Shown: positions 36,680 to 46,871 of the stretch, one piece after another
Numbering within the stretch: position 1 is the stretch's first letter
Layout: the number at the start of each line of letters is the position of its first letter
NCBI RefSeq assembly: GCF_000812965.1
Contig: NZ_JSYN01000010.1
Span: 62,001-126,000 of the forward strand
Direction of reading: 5' to 3'
Length of the DNA stretch: 64,000 bases
From: Pedobacter kyungheensis
GTDB taxonomy: Bacteria; Bacteroidota; Bacteroidia; Sphingobacteriales; Sphingobacteriaceae
Notes under the pieces: model-generated
The model's database searches: none
Told to the model about the DNA's origin: nothing
The model's input: the letters and a program-made list of their open reading frames with translations, nothing else
Made by a program: the position numbers and the translations under genes

Positions 36680-36796
36680 TTACCCTTGACGTTGCTTGTA
36701 TTTAGGATTTTTCTTGTTGATAACGTAAAGTTTACCTTTACGGCGAATAATCTTGCAATCAGCGCTACGTTTTTTAATTGATGATCTAACTTTCAT
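36680..36796 (-). CDS. rpmJ: 50S ribosomal protein L36, zinc-free form
   Basis: 38 aa, short but complete: it starts [17 protein letters not shown] and ends KYKQRQG. In zinc-binding L36 three Cys and one His bind the metal. Here only one Cys remains (residue 14); Ser11, Asn27 and Tyr33 occupy the other regions, so it is the C-minus form. It starts 1 bp after the infA stop, in the normal infA-rpmJ-rpsM order. Confidence 0.95.
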   Translation of the reverse strand: MKVRSSIKKRSADCKIIRRKGKLYVINKKNPKYKQRQG

Positions 36797-36797
36797 T

Positions 36798-37016
36798 TTA
36801 TTTGTATCTATAAGTGATGCGACCTTTTGTTAAATCATACGGCGACATCTCTAGTTTCACTTTATCACCAGGAAGAATTTTGATGTAGTGCATCCGCATC
36901 TTTCCTGAAATGTGCGCAATAATTTCATGTCCATTTTCGAGTTCAACTCTGAACATCGCATTAGACAATGCTTCTCTTATTACTCCGTCTTGTTCAATTG
37001 AGGCTTGTTTAGCCAT
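36798..37016 (-). CDS. infA: Translation initiation factor IF-1
   Basis: 72 aa, the standard size. S1/OB-fold sequence [20 protein letters not shown], then [27 protein letters not shown] and the end RITYRYK. It occupies the A site during initiation. It is placed between map and rpmJ, as in many Bacteroidota and Firmicutes operons. Confidence 0.99.
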   Translation of the reverse strand: MAKQASIEQDGVIREALSNAMFRVELENGHEIIAHISGKMRMHYIKILPGDKVKLEMSPYDLTKGRITYRYK

Positions 37017-37087
37017 ATTTTATTGATTGTTACTTAATTAGCTGCTTCTAAACAGGGTTGCAAAATTAAATAAAAAATTTTAATTAT

Positions 37088-37873
37088 TTATTTTTTTTGT
37101 TGTAAAACTTCTTCTATAATAGAAAACGTCGATAAAACATCTGCTTTGCCCTTTTTTATAGCCACTGTGTGTTCAAAATGTGCCGATGGCTTATTGTCTT
37201 TACTCGTTACTGTCCATCCGTCTTTATGGAATTTAACACCGGCAACGCCTGCATTAATCATGGGCTCAATTGCAATCACCATTCCTTCTTCAAGTTTTGG
37301 TCCTGCCCCACGCTTTCCATAATTGGGAACTTCTGGTTTCTCATGAAGCTTTACACCTACGCCATGTCCAACCAGTTCTCTTACTACACCAAATCCGTTA
37401 GTTTCTGCATGTTGCTGAACTGCAAAAGCGATATCACCGATCCGCATGCCAGCTACTGCTTTTTCAATGCCTAACTCCAGGCAACGCTTGGTAACTTCAA
37501 CCAGTTTTTGTTTTTCAGCATCAACCTCCCCTATAGAGAAAGTATAAGCCGAATCGCCAAAATAATTGTTTTTAATTACGCCGCAGTCAACCGAAATTAA
37601 ATCTCCTTCCTGTATTACATATTCGCCCGGAAAACCGTGAACAACCTGTTCATTTGGCGAAATACACAATGAGTAAGGGAAACCATTGTAGTTTAAAAAT
37701 GCAGGAATTGCTCCGTGATCACCAATAAACTCATAAGCTAACTTATCTAACTGAATAGTAGTCATGCCTGCTTTTATCACCTTAGCCACTTCGGCTAAAG
37801 TTTTAGAAACAAGCATGGAACTTTCTCTTATTAACTCGATCTCTTCAAGAGACTTGTAATAAATTTTAGACAT
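37088..37873 (-). CDS. map: Methionine aminopeptidase, type I
   Basis: 261 aa without an N-terminal zinc-finger extension. The five metal ligands are recognisable in SVDCGVIKNNYFGDSAYTF (two Asp), GHGVGVKLHEKPEVPNYG (His), IAIEPMINAG (Glu) and FEHTVAIKKG (Glu). It removes the initiator Met from nascent proteins. It lies 8 bp after secY and 71 bp before infA. Confidence 0.98.
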   Translation of the reverse strand: MSKIYYKSLEEIELIRESSMLVSKTLAEVAKVIKAGMTTIQLDKLAYEFIGDHGAIPAFLNYNGFPYSLCISPNEQVVHGFPGEYVIQEGDLISVDCGVIKNNYFGDSAYTFSIGEVDAEKQKLVEVTKRCLELGIEKAVAGMRIGDIAFAVQQHAETNGFGVVRELVGHGVGVKLHEKPEVPNYGKRGAGPKLEEGMVIAIEPMINAGVAGVKFHKDGWTVTSKDNKPSAHFEHTVAIKKGKADVLSTFSIIEEVLQQKK

Positions 37874-37881
37874 CCTTTACA

Positions 37882-39222
37882 CTACAACGCAGCGTTGCTA
37901 CTTGCAGCAGGTACACCTGTTCTGCCAGTAACCCTACCGGTTTTCATTAAACCATCATAATGACGCATCAATAAATAGCTTTCGATTTGTTGTAAGGTAT
38001 CCAAAACAACACCAACCAAAATCAATAAAGATGTACCACCAAAGAAGTGAGCAAACTCTTGTTTAATACCGAACTTAACCGCAATAGATGGCAAAATAGC
38101 AATGATCGCTAAAAATACTGCACCTGGGAAAGTGATTTTAGAAATTACATCATCAATGAAAGTTGATGTTGCTAAACCCGGTTTAATACCTGGGATAAAA
38201 CCACCGTTTTTCTTCATATCATCGCTCATTTGAGTTGGGTTAACTGTAATGGCAGTATAGAAGAAAGTAAAGGCAATAATTAAAAATGCGAACGTTAAGC
38301 TATAAGCCAACGATGTAGTGTTGCTAAACTGAATTAACCAAGAACCTTGTAATGAAGGAACAAATTGCATAATTGCACCTGGAATGAACATTAACGCCTG
38401 AGCAAAAATGATTGGCATAACACCGGCAGCATTAACCTTTAACGGAATATACTGACGAACACCACCAAACTGGCGGTTACCCACAATTTTCTTAGCGTAT
38501 TGTACAGGCACTTTACGTACACCCTGAACAATTAAAATGGTGAACATTACAACTGCAAATAAGGCAACAATTTCTAAAACTAATGCTACCGGACCTCCAC
38601 CTTCACTTGACGAACCCACACGTGCACTAAACTCCTGAGAAATTGCAACAGGTAAACGGGCAATGATACCAACCATAATGATTAGTGAGGTACCGTTACC
38701 AATTCCTTTATCAGTAATTTTTTCACCTAACCACATTACAAATAAGGTACCTGCCGTTAATACAAACGTAGATAACACCAGGAATAAAGTGTTTGGTAAT
38801 AAAATAGCTTCTGCCGGAACCTGTGTTTTAACATAACCAACAGACTGAACGATTGTGATCGCTACCGTTAGGTAACGGGTAATCTGGTTCATTTTTTTTC
38901 TACCACTTTCGCCTTCTTTCTGCATTTTTTGGAAAGAAGGAACAGCAATACCCAATAGTTGCACCACAATTGATGCAGAGATATAAGGCATTACCCCCAA
39001 CGCCAAAATAGACACACGAGAGAAAGAACCTCCGGCAAACATATCCAGTAAGCCTAAAAGTCCTGATTTTTCGTTATTGCCTAAAGCAGTTGCATCTACA
39101 CCTGGTAAAACCACGTGAGAAACGAAACGGTATACCAAAAGAATTAAGAGCGTAAACAATATACGCTCTTTTAATTCCTGAATTTTCCAGATATTACTTA
39201 AAGTAGTAAATAGCTTCTTCAT
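37882..39222 (-). CDS. secY: Preprotein translocase subunit SecY
   Basis: 446 aa with ten predicted membrane helices. Recognisable features include the plug and early loop region (GGSFSRVSILALGVMPYISASIVVQLL, about 63-90) and cytoplasmic loops with GEKITDKGIGNGTSLIIMVGI. It forms the protein-conducting channel in the inner membrane with SecE and SecG. It begins 7 bp after rplO, as in the classic spc operon. Confidence 0.99.
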   Translation of the reverse strand: MKKLFTTLSNIWKIQELKERILFTLLILLVYRFVSHVVLPGVDATALGNNEKSGLLGLLDMFAGGSFSRVSILALGVMPYISASIVVQLLGIAVPSFQKMQKEGESGRKKMNQITRYLTVAITIVQSVGYVKTQVPAEAILLPNTLFLVLSTFVLTAGTLFVMWLGEKITDKGIGNGTSLIIMVGIIARLPVAISQEFSARVGSSSEGGGPVALVLEIVALFAVVMFTILIVQGVRKVPVQYAKKIVGNRQFGGVRQYIPLKVNAAGVMPIIFAQALMFIPGAIMQFVPSLQGSWLIQFSNTTSLAYSLTFAFLIIAFTFFYTAITVNPTQMSDDMKKNGGFIPGIKPGLATSTFIDDVISKITFPGAVFLAIIAILPSIAVKFGIKQEFAHFFGGTSLLILVGVVLDTLQQIESYLLMRHYDGLMKTGRVTGRTGVPAASSNAAL

Positions 39223-39229
39223 TTAATAA

Positions 39230-39676
39230 TTACAATTTTACAATAGAACCACCTGCAGCTTCAATAGCTTTTTGTGCGGTTGCAGAAAACGCATGTGCTG
39301 TAACTTCTAATTTTGCTTTCACTTCACCACGACCTAAGATTTTAACCAAGTCGTTTTTTGAAGCTAAACCATGCGCCTGGAGAGCGGCGAAATCGATAGT
39401 TGTTAAGCTGAATTTTTCAGCTAAGTTTTGTAATACGTCTAAGTTTACACCAACGTATTCAGTACGGTTGATTGGTTTGAAACCAACTTTAGGCACACGA
39501 CGTTGTAAAGGCATTTGACCACCTTCGAAACCGATTTTGGTTGAGTGACCTGAACGAGAACCCGCACCTTTGTGACCACGAGTTGAAGTACCGCCACGAC
39601 CTGAACCTGTACCACGACCAATTCTTTTGCTGTTTTTTGTAGAACCTTTTGCAGGTTTTAAATTACTTAAATTCAT
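39230..39676 (-). CDS. rplO: 50S ribosomal protein L15
   Basis: 148 aa from the Met at 39676 ([20 protein letters not shown]). The frame extends 15 codons further upstream, but the family begins here. The Gly/Arg-rich N-terminal arm ([24 protein letters not shown]) binds 23S rRNA. The gap to rpmD is 105 bp and contains a hairpin at 39736-39771. Confidence 0.97.
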   Translation of the reverse strand: MNLSNLKPAKGSTKNSKRIGRGTGSGRGGTSTRGHKGAGSRSGHSTKIGFEGGQMPLQRRVPKVGFKPINRTEYVGVNLDVLQNLAEKFSLTTIDFAALQAHGLASKNDLVKILGRGEVKAKLEVTAHAFSATAQKAIEAAGGSIVKL

Positions 39677-39735
39677 TTTTTTGAATTTGTGTTGCCCTTC
39701 GCTTTCACTAAACAGGTACAACGATTAAACATATA

Positions 39736-39771
39736 TAAAGGTAATACGGATTTTACCCCATATTACCTTTA
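39736..39771. repeat. Hairpin between rpmD and rplO
   Basis: TAAAGGTAATA (39736-39746) pairs perfectly with TATTACCTTTA (39761-39771) across a 14-nt loop. The T run follows it on the plus strand, the antisense direction, so it is not an obvious terminator for the operon. Confidence 0.55.
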
Positions 39772-39781
39772 ACTTTTTTTA

Positions 39782-39961
39782 TTAGATTGCTTCGATAGCT
39801 ACCAGGTGATTCACTTTACGAATCATACCGATAATTTGCGGTGTAGCTTCAACCTCAACACTTTGGTTCAATTTAGATAAACCCAAAGCCTGAACGGTTC
39901 TTTTTTGGCGCTCGCTTCTGTCGATAACGCTTTTTACTTGTGTTATTTTGATCTTAGCCAT
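39782..39961 (-). CDS. rpmD: 50S ribosomal protein L30
   Basis: 59 aa: MAKIKITQVKSVIDRSERQK at the start and the end MIRKVNHLVAIEAI. The central QALGLSKLNQSVEVEATPQI matches the L30 ferredoxin-like fold. It starts 4 bp after rpsE, in the normal rpsE-rpmD-rplO order. Confidence 0.96.
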   Translation of the reverse strand: MAKIKITQVKSVIDRSERQKRTVQALGLSKLNQSVEVEATPQIIGMIRKVNHLVAIEAI

Positions 39962-39965
39962 GATA

Positions 39966-40484
39966 TTATCCGTTAAATACTTTGTTTAAATCGATACCAC
40001 GGGTTTGAGCTACTGTATAAGCGTCGCGCATTTTAGTTAATGCATCAACAGTTGCTTTTACCACGTTGTGTGGGTTAGATGAACCTTTAGATTTTGCCAA
40101 TACGTTGTGTACACCGGCACTCTCTAATACAGCACGCATCGCACCACCTGCAATTACTCCGGTACCTACTGCAGCTGGTTTGATTAATACAAAACCACCT
40201 GAGAATTTACCGATTTGCTCGTGAGGAACAGTACCGTTTAAAATTGGAACTTTTACCAAGTTCTTTTTGGCATCATCCACACCTTTTGCAATAGCTTCAG
40301 TTACCTCTTTCGCTTTACCTAAACCGAAACCTACAATACCGTTTTCATCACCTACAACAACAATTGCCGAGAAGCTGAAAGTACGGCCACCTTTGGTTAC
40401 TTTGGCAACACGTTGTATACTAACCAAACGATCCTTTAATTCGATATCGGTGGTTTTTACTCTTTTTATATTAATAGTTGACAT
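39966..40484 (-). CDS. rpsE: 30S ribosomal protein S5
   Basis: 172 aa. Double-stranded-RNA-binding-like N-terminal domain with [20 protein letters not shown], and a C-terminal domain with GAVGT-type residues in [23 protein letters not shown] and [15 protein letters not shown]. It works in decoding fidelity on the small subunit. Gap of 17 bp from rplR. Confidence 0.99.
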   Translation of the reverse strand: MSTINIKRVKTTDIELKDRLVSIQRVAKVTKGGRTFSFSAIVVVGDENGIVGFGLGKAKEVTEAIAKGVDDAKKNLVKVPILNGTVPHEQIGKFSGGFVLIKPAAVGTGVIAGGAMRAVLESAGVHNVLAKSKGSSNPHNVVKATVDALTKMRDAYTVAQTRGIDLNKVFNG

Positions 40485-40501
40485 CTTACTTTTTCTTCAG
40501 A

Positions 40502-40855
40502 TTAAAATACTAAACCAGCTTCGCGGGCACCCTCTGCCAACGATTTTACACGACCGTGGTATAAATAGCCATTTCTATCGAAAACAACTTGTTTAACACC
40601 AGCAGCAATTGCTTTTTCAGCAACTAATTTACCTACTGCAACTGATTGGTCGCTTTTGCTTCCTGTACCTGCAAAATCTTTTGATAATGATGATGCCGAA
40701 GCAATTGTTGTACCGGTTACGTCGTTAATTACCTGCGCATAAATCCCTTTATTGCTTCTAAATACAGATAACCTTGGACGCTCTTCCGAACCGGTAAGTC
40801 TTTTTCTGATCCCTTTTTTAATACGATCTCTTCTTGATAATTTTTTACCTGCCAT
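40502..40855 (-). CDS. rplR: 50S ribosomal protein L18
   Basis: 117 aa. Basic N terminus [19 protein letters not shown], then [22 protein letters not shown] and the C-terminal [26 protein letters not shown]. It binds 5S rRNA with L5. It starts 5 bp after rplF. Confidence 0.99.
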   Translation of the reverse strand: MAGKKLSRRDRIKKGIRKRLTGSEERPRLSVFRSNKGIYAQVINDVTGTTIASASSLSKDFAGTGSKSDQSVAVGKLVAEKAIAAGVKQVVFDRNGYLYHGRVKSLAEGAREAGLVF

Positions 40856-40860
40856 GATTA

Positions 40861-41418
40861 CTATTTTTTAGATGCTGATTTACCTGCTTTTCTTCTTAAC
40901 ACTTCACCCACAAACTTGATACCTTTACCTTTGTATGGCTCTGGTGCACGTAACGAACGGATTTTCGCTGCTACCTGACCAATCAATTGTTTGTCGATAC
41001 TCTCTAAAATGATTTTAGGAGTCTGACCTTTTTCTGATTGCGTAGTTACTTTAATCTCTGCTGGTAACTGGAATACATAGTGGTGAGAATAACCTAAAAC
41101 CAGGTCTAATGTATTACCCTGGTTTGTAGCACGGTAACCAACACCCACTAATTCTTGAGTTAATGTATAACCTGCTGTAACACCAACAACCATGTTGTTA
41201 AGCAAAGAGCGGTATAAACCGTGTAATGCTTTGTGTTTCTTTTGATCTGATGGACGTTGAACTGTTAAAATTCCATCTTCCTGACTTACAGTGATATCTT
41301 TATCAACTGCTTGTGATAATTCACCTTTAGGGCCTTTTACAGTTACAACGTTATCGTTAGATACTGTAATGGTTACACCTGCAGGGATTGTAATTGGGGC
41401 TTTTCCTATTCTTGACAT
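40861..41418 (-). CDS. rplF: 50S ribosomal protein L6
   Basis: 185 aa with two L6 repeats. [19 protein letters not shown] at the start, [21 protein letters not shown] in the middle and [25 protein letters not shown] at the C terminus. It sits near the factor-binding site of the large subunit. Gap of 19 bp from rpsH. Confidence 0.99.
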   Translation of the reverse strand: MSRIGKAPITIPAGVTITVSNDNVVTVKGPKGELSQAVDKDITVSQEDGILTVQRPSDQKKHKALHGLYRSLLNNMVVGVTAGYTLTQELVGVGYRATNQGNTLDLVLGYSHHYVFQLPAEIKVTTQSEKGQTPKIILESIDKQLIGQVAAKIRSLRAPEPYKGKGIKFVGEVLRRKAGKSASKK

Positions 41419-41437
41419 TGTGTTGTTCTCCTAAATA

Positions 41438-41836
41438 TTAATAAACGTGACACAATACCTCACCACCAATGTTTAATTTGGCTGCTTCTTTATCGGTCAT
41501 TACACCTTTTGAAGTAGATAAGATTGCGATACCTAAACCGTTTAATACTCTTGGCATATTTTCAACGCCTGCATACTGTCTCAAACCTGGTTTACTTACT
41601 CGCACTAATGTACGAATAGCAGGAACTTTAGTAATCGGATTGTATTTCAAAGCAATTTTAATGGTGCCTTGAACTGTAGTATCTTCAAACTTATAGTTCG
41701 CGATGTAACCTTTATCAAAAAGTACTTTAGTGATTTCCTTTTTAAGGTTTGATGCAGGAATTTCTACAACTCTGTGGTTGGCCTTAATGGCATTCCTTAC
41801 TCTTGTTAAATAATCTGCTATTGGATCTGTATTCAT
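41438..41836 (-). CDS. rpsH: 30S ribosomal protein S8
   Basis: 132 aa. Starts MNTDPIADYLTRVRNAIKANH and ends with STSKGVMTDKEAAKLNIGGEVLCHVY, the rRNA-binding C-terminal motif. In other bacteria S8 represses the spc operon. A 152-bp spacer separates it from rpsN, with a strong 16-bp hairpin at 41926-41969. Confidence 0.99.
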   Translation of the reverse strand: MNTDPIADYLTRVRNAIKANHRVVEIPASNLKKEITKVLFDKGYIANYKFEDTTVQGTIKIALKYNPITKVPAIRTLVRVSKPGLRQYAGVENMPRVLNGLGIAILSTSKGVMTDKEAAKLNIGGEVLCHVY

Positions 41837-41924
41837 TATTTATTGTTTTTGATAGTGGTTTCCTTCTGCTACCCAGCTGTGGGACCTGCTATCGGTTAAA
41901 ATTCTTTTTCTAGTAATAAGACAT

Positions 41925-41984
41925 AAGTATCAGGTATCAAGAAACCATTCCGTCTTGATACCTGATACTCTGTACCTGATACTT
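41925..41984. repeat. Strong hairpin of repeated GATACCTGATAC words between rpsN and rpsH
   Basis: AGTATCAGGTATCAAG (41926-41941) pairs perfectly over 16 bp with CTTGATACCTGATACT (41954-41969). A second TACCTGATACTT at 41973-41984 can pair with the same left arm (41925-41936), giving two mutually exclusive folds. Confidence 0.75.
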
Positions 41985-41988
41985 TATA

Positions 41989-42258
41989 TTACCAAGATGC
42001 TTTTTTAACACCTGGTATTTTACCGTCTAGTGCCATTTCGCGGAATGTTACCCTTGAAATACCAAAGGTACGCATATATCCACGAGGACGACCAGTTAAT
42101 TTACAACGGTTGTGTAAACGTACCGGAGATGAGTTCTTTGGTAATTTATCCAAACCCTCGAAATCTCCTGCAGCTTTTAATGCTGCACGTTTTTCAGCGT
42201 ATCTAGCTACCAATTTTTGGCGCTTAACTTCGCGTGCTTTTACACCTTCTTTTGCCAT
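41989..42258 (-). CDS. rpsN: 30S ribosomal protein S14, zinc-independent form
   Basis: 89 aa, the longer form without the CxxC zinc sites. Starts [24 protein letters not shown] and has the conserved [30 protein letters not shown]. It overlaps the rplE stop by 1 bp, so it is translationally coupled. Confidence 0.99.
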   Translation of the reverse strand: MAKEGVKAREVKRQKLVARYAEKRAALKAAGDFEGLDKLPKNSSPVRLHNRCKLTGRPRGYMRTFGISRVTFREMALDGKIPGVKKASW

Positions 42259-42821
42259 TATTCTGCTGTTTTTTGATTTTTAAATGGTAATCCGAATTGT
42301 TTCAATAACTCAAGTGCTTCAACGTCAGATTTTGCCGAAGTTACGAAAGTTATATCCATCCCTAAAATTTTATTGATTTTATCTATATTAATCTCAGGAA
42401 AGATGATTTGTTCAGTAACACCTAAAGTGTAGTTACCTTTACCATCGAAACCTTTATCGTTAATACCTTTGAAATCACGGATACGTGGCAAAGCAACAGA
42501 GATCAAACGATCAAGGAACTCGTACATGTTGTTATCACGTAATGTTACGCGTACACCAACCGGCATACCTTTACGTAATTTAAAGTTAGAGATATCCTTT
42601 TTTGATTGTGCCGGAACCGCTTGCTGACCAGTAATGGTAGTCAACTCAACGATTGTAGTATCCATAATCTTTTTATCAGTAACAGAAAAACGACCTACAC
42701 CCTGATTGATACAGATTTTTTCCAATTTAGGAACCTGCATAACAGTTTTGTACTGAAATTTCTCTTTTAATGCATTTACAACTTCTTCTTTGTATTTGCT
42801 TTTTAATCTAGGTGTAGCCAT
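42258..42821 (-). CDS. rplE: 50S ribosomal protein L5
   Basis: 187 aa. Contains [11 protein letters not shown] near 31-41, [26 protein letters not shown] near 85-110 and the conserved [15 protein letters not shown]. It binds 5S rRNA and contacts P-site tRNA. Overlaps rplX and rpsN by 1 bp each. Confidence 0.99.
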   Translation of the reverse strand: MATPRLKSKYKEEVVNALKEKFQYKTVMQVPKLEKICINQGVGRFSVTDKKIMDTTIVELTTITGQQAVPAQSKKDISNFKLRKGMPVGVRVTLRDNNMYEFLDRLISVALPRIRDFKGINDKGFDGKGNYTLGVTEQIIFPEINIDKINKILGMDITFVTSAKSDVEALELLKQFGLPFKNQKTAE

Positions 42822-43159
42822 TATTTAATCTCCTCCCCTGAAATTTTAGCAACTCTAACGATTTTACCATCAGCGTTTAGTTTACGACCAACGCGGGTAG
42901 TTTTACCAGATTTTGGATCAACCAACATCAAGTTAGAAATGTGAAGAGCAGCCTCTTTTTTAATAATACCACCGTTAGGATTTGCAGCATTTGGTTTAGT
43001 GTGTTTAGCAACTAAGTTGATGCCTTCTACAATGGCTCTGTTTTTATCTGTTTGTACTGAAAGTACTTTTCCTTGTTGACCTTTTGAATCGCCAGCAATT
43101 ACTTTAACTAAATCTCCAGTGCGGATTTTAAGTTTTGGTGTATTTACTTTGTTTCCCAT
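42821..43159 (-). CDS. rplX: 50S ribosomal protein L24
   Basis: 112 aa. KOW motif in [22 protein letters not shown] near 14-35. It is an early assembly protein at the peptide tunnel exit. One base separates it from rplN, and it overlaps rplE by 1 bp. Confidence 0.99.
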   Translation of the reverse strand: MGNKVNTPKLKIRTGDLVKVIAGDSKGQQGKVLSVQTDKNRAIVEGINLVAKHTKPNAANPNGGIIKKEAALHISNLMLVDPKSGKTTRVGRKLNADGKIVRVAKISGEEIK

Positions 43160-43160
43160 T

Positions 43161-43529
43161 TTATAATACCTCCGGTGCTAATGATACGATTTTCATGAAT
43201 TGTTTTTCACGTAGTTCTCTCGCAACCGGGCCAAAGATACGTGTACCTCTTGGCTCATCCTGTGCGTTCAATAATACAGCCGCATTATCGTCAAAACGGA
43301 TATAAGAACCATCTTTACGACGGATTTCTTTTTTAGTTCTTACAACAACTGCTTTAGAAACTGTACCTTTTTTAATGTTACCCGAAGGTAAAGCGCTTTT
43401 TACGGTAACAACTATTTTATCACCAATTGAAGCATAACGTTTGCCGGTTCCACCTAACACACGAATTACCAATACTTCTTTCGCGCCGCTGTTATCAGCA
43501 ACGTTTAATCTCGATTCCTGTTGTACCAT
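43161..43529 (-). CDS. rplN: 50S ribosomal protein L14
   Basis: 122 aa, exact family length. Starts [27 protein letters not shown] and includes [39 protein letters not shown]. It forms part of an intersubunit bridge. One base gap from rpsQ. Confidence 0.99.
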   Translation of the reverse strand: MVQQESRLNVADNSGAKEVLVIRVLGGTGKRYASIGDKIVVTVKSALPSGNIKKGTVSKAVVVRTKKEIRRKDGSYIRFDDNAAVLLNAQDEPRGTRIFGPVARELREKQFMKIVSLAPEVL

Positions 43530-43530
43530 C

Positions 43531-43785
43531 TTATTTAGCCCTCTCTAAAATTTGTACCAATCTCCAGTTCTTGTTTTTACTCAAAGGACGAGTTTCCATA
43601 ATCAATACGGTATCGCCGATACCGCATTCGTTTTTCTCGTCGTGAGCCATAAATTTGGTAGTTTTCTTTACGAACTTACCATAAATCGGGTGTTTCACTT
43701 TACGCTCCACGCTCACCACAACAGATTTATCCATCTTGTTGCTTACCACTAACCCGGTTCTTGTTTTTCTTAATTGTCTTTCCAT
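43531..43785 (-). CDS. rpsQ: 30S ribosomal protein S17
   Basis: 84 aa from the Met at 43785 ([11 protein letters not shown]); a Met four codons earlier (43797) is possible, but the family usually begins as chosen. OB fold with [25 protein letters not shown] and the C-terminal [17 protein letters not shown]. An early 16S rRNA binder. The choice of start leaves a 13-bp gap after rpmC. Confidence 0.97.
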   Translation of the reverse strand: MERQLRKTRTGLVVSNKMDKSVVVSVERKVKHPIYGKFVKKTTKFMAHDEKNECGIGDTVLIMETRPLSKNKNWRLVQILERAK

Positions 43786-43798
43786 GTCGACTCTCAAA

Positions 43799-44011
43799 TT
43801 ATTTGGTTTCAGTAGCTGACTCGCTGTTTTTCACTTTAGTCAACTGAGTGTTTAAACGGGCTATGTCTTTCCTTACTTTTGCAATACGCGAAGGATTTTC
43901 GATAGCTGAAATAGTGTGAGCGAACTTCAATTTTGATAAGTTCTCTTTTTCTTCCGCAATCTTAGCTACTAATTCTTCTTTTGAAAGCCCTGTGATTTCT
44001 GAATTTTTCAT
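43799..44011 (-). CDS. rpmC: 50S ribosomal protein L29
   Basis: 70 aa helical hairpin: [21 protein letters not shown], then [28 protein letters not shown]. It sits at the tunnel exit near L23. Gap of 72 bp from rplP, the longest in this part of the operon. Confidence 0.98.
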   Translation of the reverse strand: MKNSEITGLSKEELVAKIAEEKENLSKLKFAHTISAIENPSRIAKVRKDIARLNTQLTKVKNSESATETK

Positions 44012-44083
44012 TTTTCTTTTCTTTTACGTTGAGTGTAGCGGTTATAATAAACAAGTATTTACAACATTCACCTCAACACTTTA

Positions 44084-44506
44084 CTATGCTTCTACGTAAT
44101 CTCTACGTACTACGAATTTGGTTTGGATTGGTAATTTCTGAGCTGCTAAACGTAATGCTTCTTTAGCAACTTCTAAAGGCACACCTTCAGCTTCGAAAAT
44201 TACACGTCCAGGTCTTACAACTGCTACCCAATACTCAGGAGCACCTTTACCTTTACCCATACGTACCTCAGCAGGTTTTTTAGTTACCGGTTTGTCAGGG
44301 AAAATTCTGATCCATACCTGGCCTTCACGTTTCATGAAACGTGTTACCGCAATACGGGCAGCCTCTATCTGGCGACTTGTGATCCAAGTTGCTTCTAAAG
44401 ATTTGATACCGAAAGATCCGAATGCTAATTCAGCTCCACGAGAAGCTAAACCCTTCATTCTGCCTTTTTGCATCTTCCTGAACTTCGTTCTTTTTGGCTG
44501 TAACAT
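44084..44506 (-). CDS. rplP: 50S ribosomal protein L16
   Basis: 140 aa. Begins [19 protein letters not shown] and has [48 protein letters not shown], diagnostic of L16. It helps position tRNA at the A site. Gap of 40 bp from rpsC. Confidence 0.99.
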   Translation of the reverse strand: MLQPKRTKFRKMQKGRMKGLASRGAELAFGSFGIKSLEATWITSRQIEAARIAVTRFMKREGQVWIRIFPDKPVTKKPAEVRMGKGKGAPEYWVAVVRPGRVIFEAEGVPLEVAKEALRLAAQKLPIQTKFVVRRDYVEA

Positions 44507-44546
44507 TTTATTTTGTTCTAATCGTTAAACGATGTTAATAAATCAA

Positions 44547-45383
44547 TTATTTACGAGGACCTCTGTTAGCGCCTGCGCCACCACCTCTGTTTGCACCACC
44601 TTGACCTGGGCGACCGCCTTGGTTTCCACCACGTCTGTCGTTACCGCCACGGTTATCTCTTCCACCACCTCTGTTATCTCTTCCACCGAATGCTGGTTTC
44701 TCTGACTGGCCTTTTGGACCGTTGTTTGTCGAACCGATGTTTGGAGACAAATCACGTTTTCCATAAACCTCACCTTTACAGATCCATACTTTAATACCGA
44801 TTTTACCGTAAGTGGTTAAAGCTTCAGCTAAAGCATAGTCGATATCAGCACGCAAGGTATGTAAAGGCACTCTTCCTTCTTTGTACTGCTCAGTACGTGC
44901 CATCTCAGCACCACCTAAACGACCAGAAGTCATGATTTTGATACCTTCAGCACCCATACGCATAGTTGATGCGATAGAAGATTTCATTGCTCTACGGAAT
45001 GAGATCCTTGCTTCTAATTGTTTTGCAACACCTTCTGCAACTAATTGTGCATCAAGTTCAGGGCGTTTAATCTCAAAGATGTTAATTTGAATTTCCTTTT
45101 TAGTTAATTTCTTTAACTCTTCTTTGATTTTATCAACCTCAGCACCTGCTTTACCGATTACGATACCCGGACGAGCTGTGTGGATAGTTACAGTGATACG
45201 TTTTAAGGTACGCTCAATAACTACTTTTGCAACACCGCCTTTAGCGATACGGGCAGAAAGGTATTTTCTTATTTTCTCATCTTCAACTAATTTATCGGAG
45301 TAGTTGTTGCCACCGAACCAGTTAGAATCCCATCCTTTGATAATTCCTAATCTGGCACCTATTGGATTTGCTTTTTGTCCCAT
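44547..45383 (-). CDS. rpsC: 30S ribosomal protein S3 with Gly/Arg-rich tail
   Basis: 278 aa; the usual S3 is about 210-240. The KH domain (about 40-110, with [20 protein letters not shown]) and the C-terminal S3 domain to about 208 are normal. The last 65 or so residues are low complexity: Gly, Arg and Asn in words such as [15 protein letters not shown] and ending GANRGPRK. Such RGG-like tails bind RNA in other proteins, and here it would project from the mRNA entry side of the 30S head. Gap of 7 bp from rplV. Confidence 0.98.
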   Translation of the reverse strand: MGQKANPIGARLGIIKGWDSNWFGGNNYSDKLVEDEKIRKYLSARIAKGGVAKVVIERTLKRITVTIHTARPGIVIGKAGAEVDKIKEELKKLTKKEIQINIFEIKRPELDAQLVAEGVAKQLEARISFRRAMKSSIASTMRMGAEGIKIMTSGRLGGAEMARTEQYKEGRVPLHTLRADIDYALAEALTTYGKIGIKVWICKGEVYGKRDLSPNIGSTNNGPKGQSEKPAFGGRDNRGGGRDNRGGNDRRGGNQGGRPGQGGANRGGGAGANRGPRK

Positions 45384-45390
45384 TTCCTAA

Positions 45391-45753
45391 TTAGTTTTGA
45401 GTTGTTTCTGTGTTTTTACTATCTACAATCAGCGTAACGTGGTTAGAACGTTTGCGAATTCTATATCCACGGCCTTGAGGAGCTGGACGTAAGCGTTTTA
45501 ACTGACGGCCACCATCAACCATAATTGTTTTAACAAAAAGTTGACTTTCTTCAGGGCGGGCACCTTCATTTTTAGCTTCCCAGTTTTTGATAGCAGATAA
45601 TAATAATTTCTCAACTTTTATTGCTGCTTCCTTGTTGGTAAACTTTAAAATGCTTAATGCTTTCTCTACACGTTCACCTCTGATAAGATCTACAACCAAA
45701 CGCATCTTACGCGGTGAGGTTGGACAATTGTTTAATTTTGCTATTGCTTCCAT
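45391..45753 (-). CDS. rplV: 50S ribosomal protein L22
   Basis: 120 aa. [24 protein letters not shown] near 10-33 and the extended loop [32 protein letters not shown], which lines the peptide tunnel. Gap of 7 bp to both neighbours. Confidence 0.99.
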   Translation of the reverse strand: MEAIAKLNNCPTSPRKMRLVVDLIRGERVEKALSILKFTNKEAAIKVEKLLLSAIKNWEAKNEGARPEESQLFVKTIMVDGGRQLKRLRPAPQGRGYRIRKRSNHVTLIVDSKNTETTQN

Positions 45754-45760
45754 TGTCTAA

Positions 45761-46027
45761 TTATTTTTTCTTTTCAGCGTGTCCTCTGAATGTTCTGGTT
45801 GGAGCAAATTCTCCCAACTTGTGACCAACCATGTTTTCTGTTACGTACACAGGAATAAATTTATTACCATTGTGTACTGCAAATGTATGATTAACGAAAT
45901 CTGGTGAAATCATTGATCTGCGAGACCAAGTTTTGATTACAGACTTTTTGCCTGAATCATTCATAGAGTTTACTTTTTTCTCTACGTTATGGTCAATATA
46001 AGGTCCTTTTTTTATCGAACGAGCCAT
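45761..46027 (-). CDS. rpsS: 30S ribosomal protein S19
   Basis: 88 aa. [19 protein letters not shown] at the start and [49 protein letters not shown]. Starts in a TAATG overlap with the rplB stop. It forms the 30S head with S13. Confidence 0.99.
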   Translation of the reverse strand: MARSIKKGPYIDHNVEKKVNSMNDSGKKSVIKTWSRRSMISPDFVNHTFAVHNGNKFIPVYVTENMVGHKLGEFAPTRTFRGHAEKKK

Positions 46028-46851
46028 TATTTCTTCCTTCTCTCTATGATGTAACGATTAGAATATTTTTTAAGTTCTCTGGTTTTGTAGCCTTTAGCTA
46101 AAACGCCATTTCTTGAACGTGGGTGACCACCTGATGATCTACCTTCACCACCACCCATTGGGTGATCAACTGGGTTCATCGCTACCGGTCTAGTTCTCGG
46201 ACGACGGCCCAACCAACGTTTACGACCTGCTTTACCTAATACTTCGTTTGCGTGATCTGAGTTAGATACCGCACCGATTGTAGCTAAACAAGTAACTAAA
46301 ATTAAACGGGTTTCGCCTGAAGGCATTTTTAAAGTAGCATATTTACCATCGCGGGCAGCTAATTGTGCGTAAGCACCTGCACTACGAGCCAATTGTGCTC
46401 CTTTTCCAGGGTGAATCTCCACGTTGTGGATGATAGAACCTAATGGAATGTTTGATAATTTTAAAGTGTTACCTACTTCTGGAGCTGCAGTATCGCCCGA
46501 TAATAATACCGAACCAACTTGCAATCCTTCAGGAGCAATGATATAACGCTTCTCGCCATCAGCATAGTTTAACAATGCGATGCGGGCAGTACGGTTTGGA
46601 TCGTATTCTACAGTAGCAACTGTAGCAGGAATATCGAATTTATCGCGTTTGAAGTCGATAATACGATAAGATTTTTTGTGACCACCACCGATATAGCGCA
46701 TAGTCATCTTACCTGTATTGTTACGTCCACCAGACTTTTTTGATGATACAACCAATGATTTTTCGGGCTTGGTTGCTGTAATCTCCGTAAAGCTAGCACC
46801 AACTCTGAAGCGGGTACCTGGAGTAACTGGTTTAAATTTTCTTAAGCCCAT
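46027..46851 (-). CDS. rplB: 50S ribosomal protein L2
   Basis: 274 aa. OB and SH3-like domains, then the conserved C-terminal region [22 protein letters not shown] close to the peptidyl-transferase centre, including the functional His of DHPMGGG. Gap of 20 bp from rplW. Confidence 0.99.
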   Translation of the reverse strand: MGLRKFKPVTPGTRFRVGASFTEITATKPEKSLVVSSKKSGGRNNTGKMTMRYIGGGHKKSYRIIDFKRDKFDIPATVATVEYDPNRTARIALLNYADGEKRYIIAPEGLQVGSVLLSGDTAAPEVGNTLKLSNIPLGSIIHNVEIHPGKGAQLARSAGAYAQLAARDGKYATLKMPSGETRLILVTCLATIGAVSNSDHANEVLGKAGRKRWLGRRPRTRPVAMNPVDHPMGGGEGRSSGGHPRSRNGVLAKGYKTRELKKYSNRYIIERRKK

Positions 46852-46871
46852 AGTTATAATGAATTATTAAA

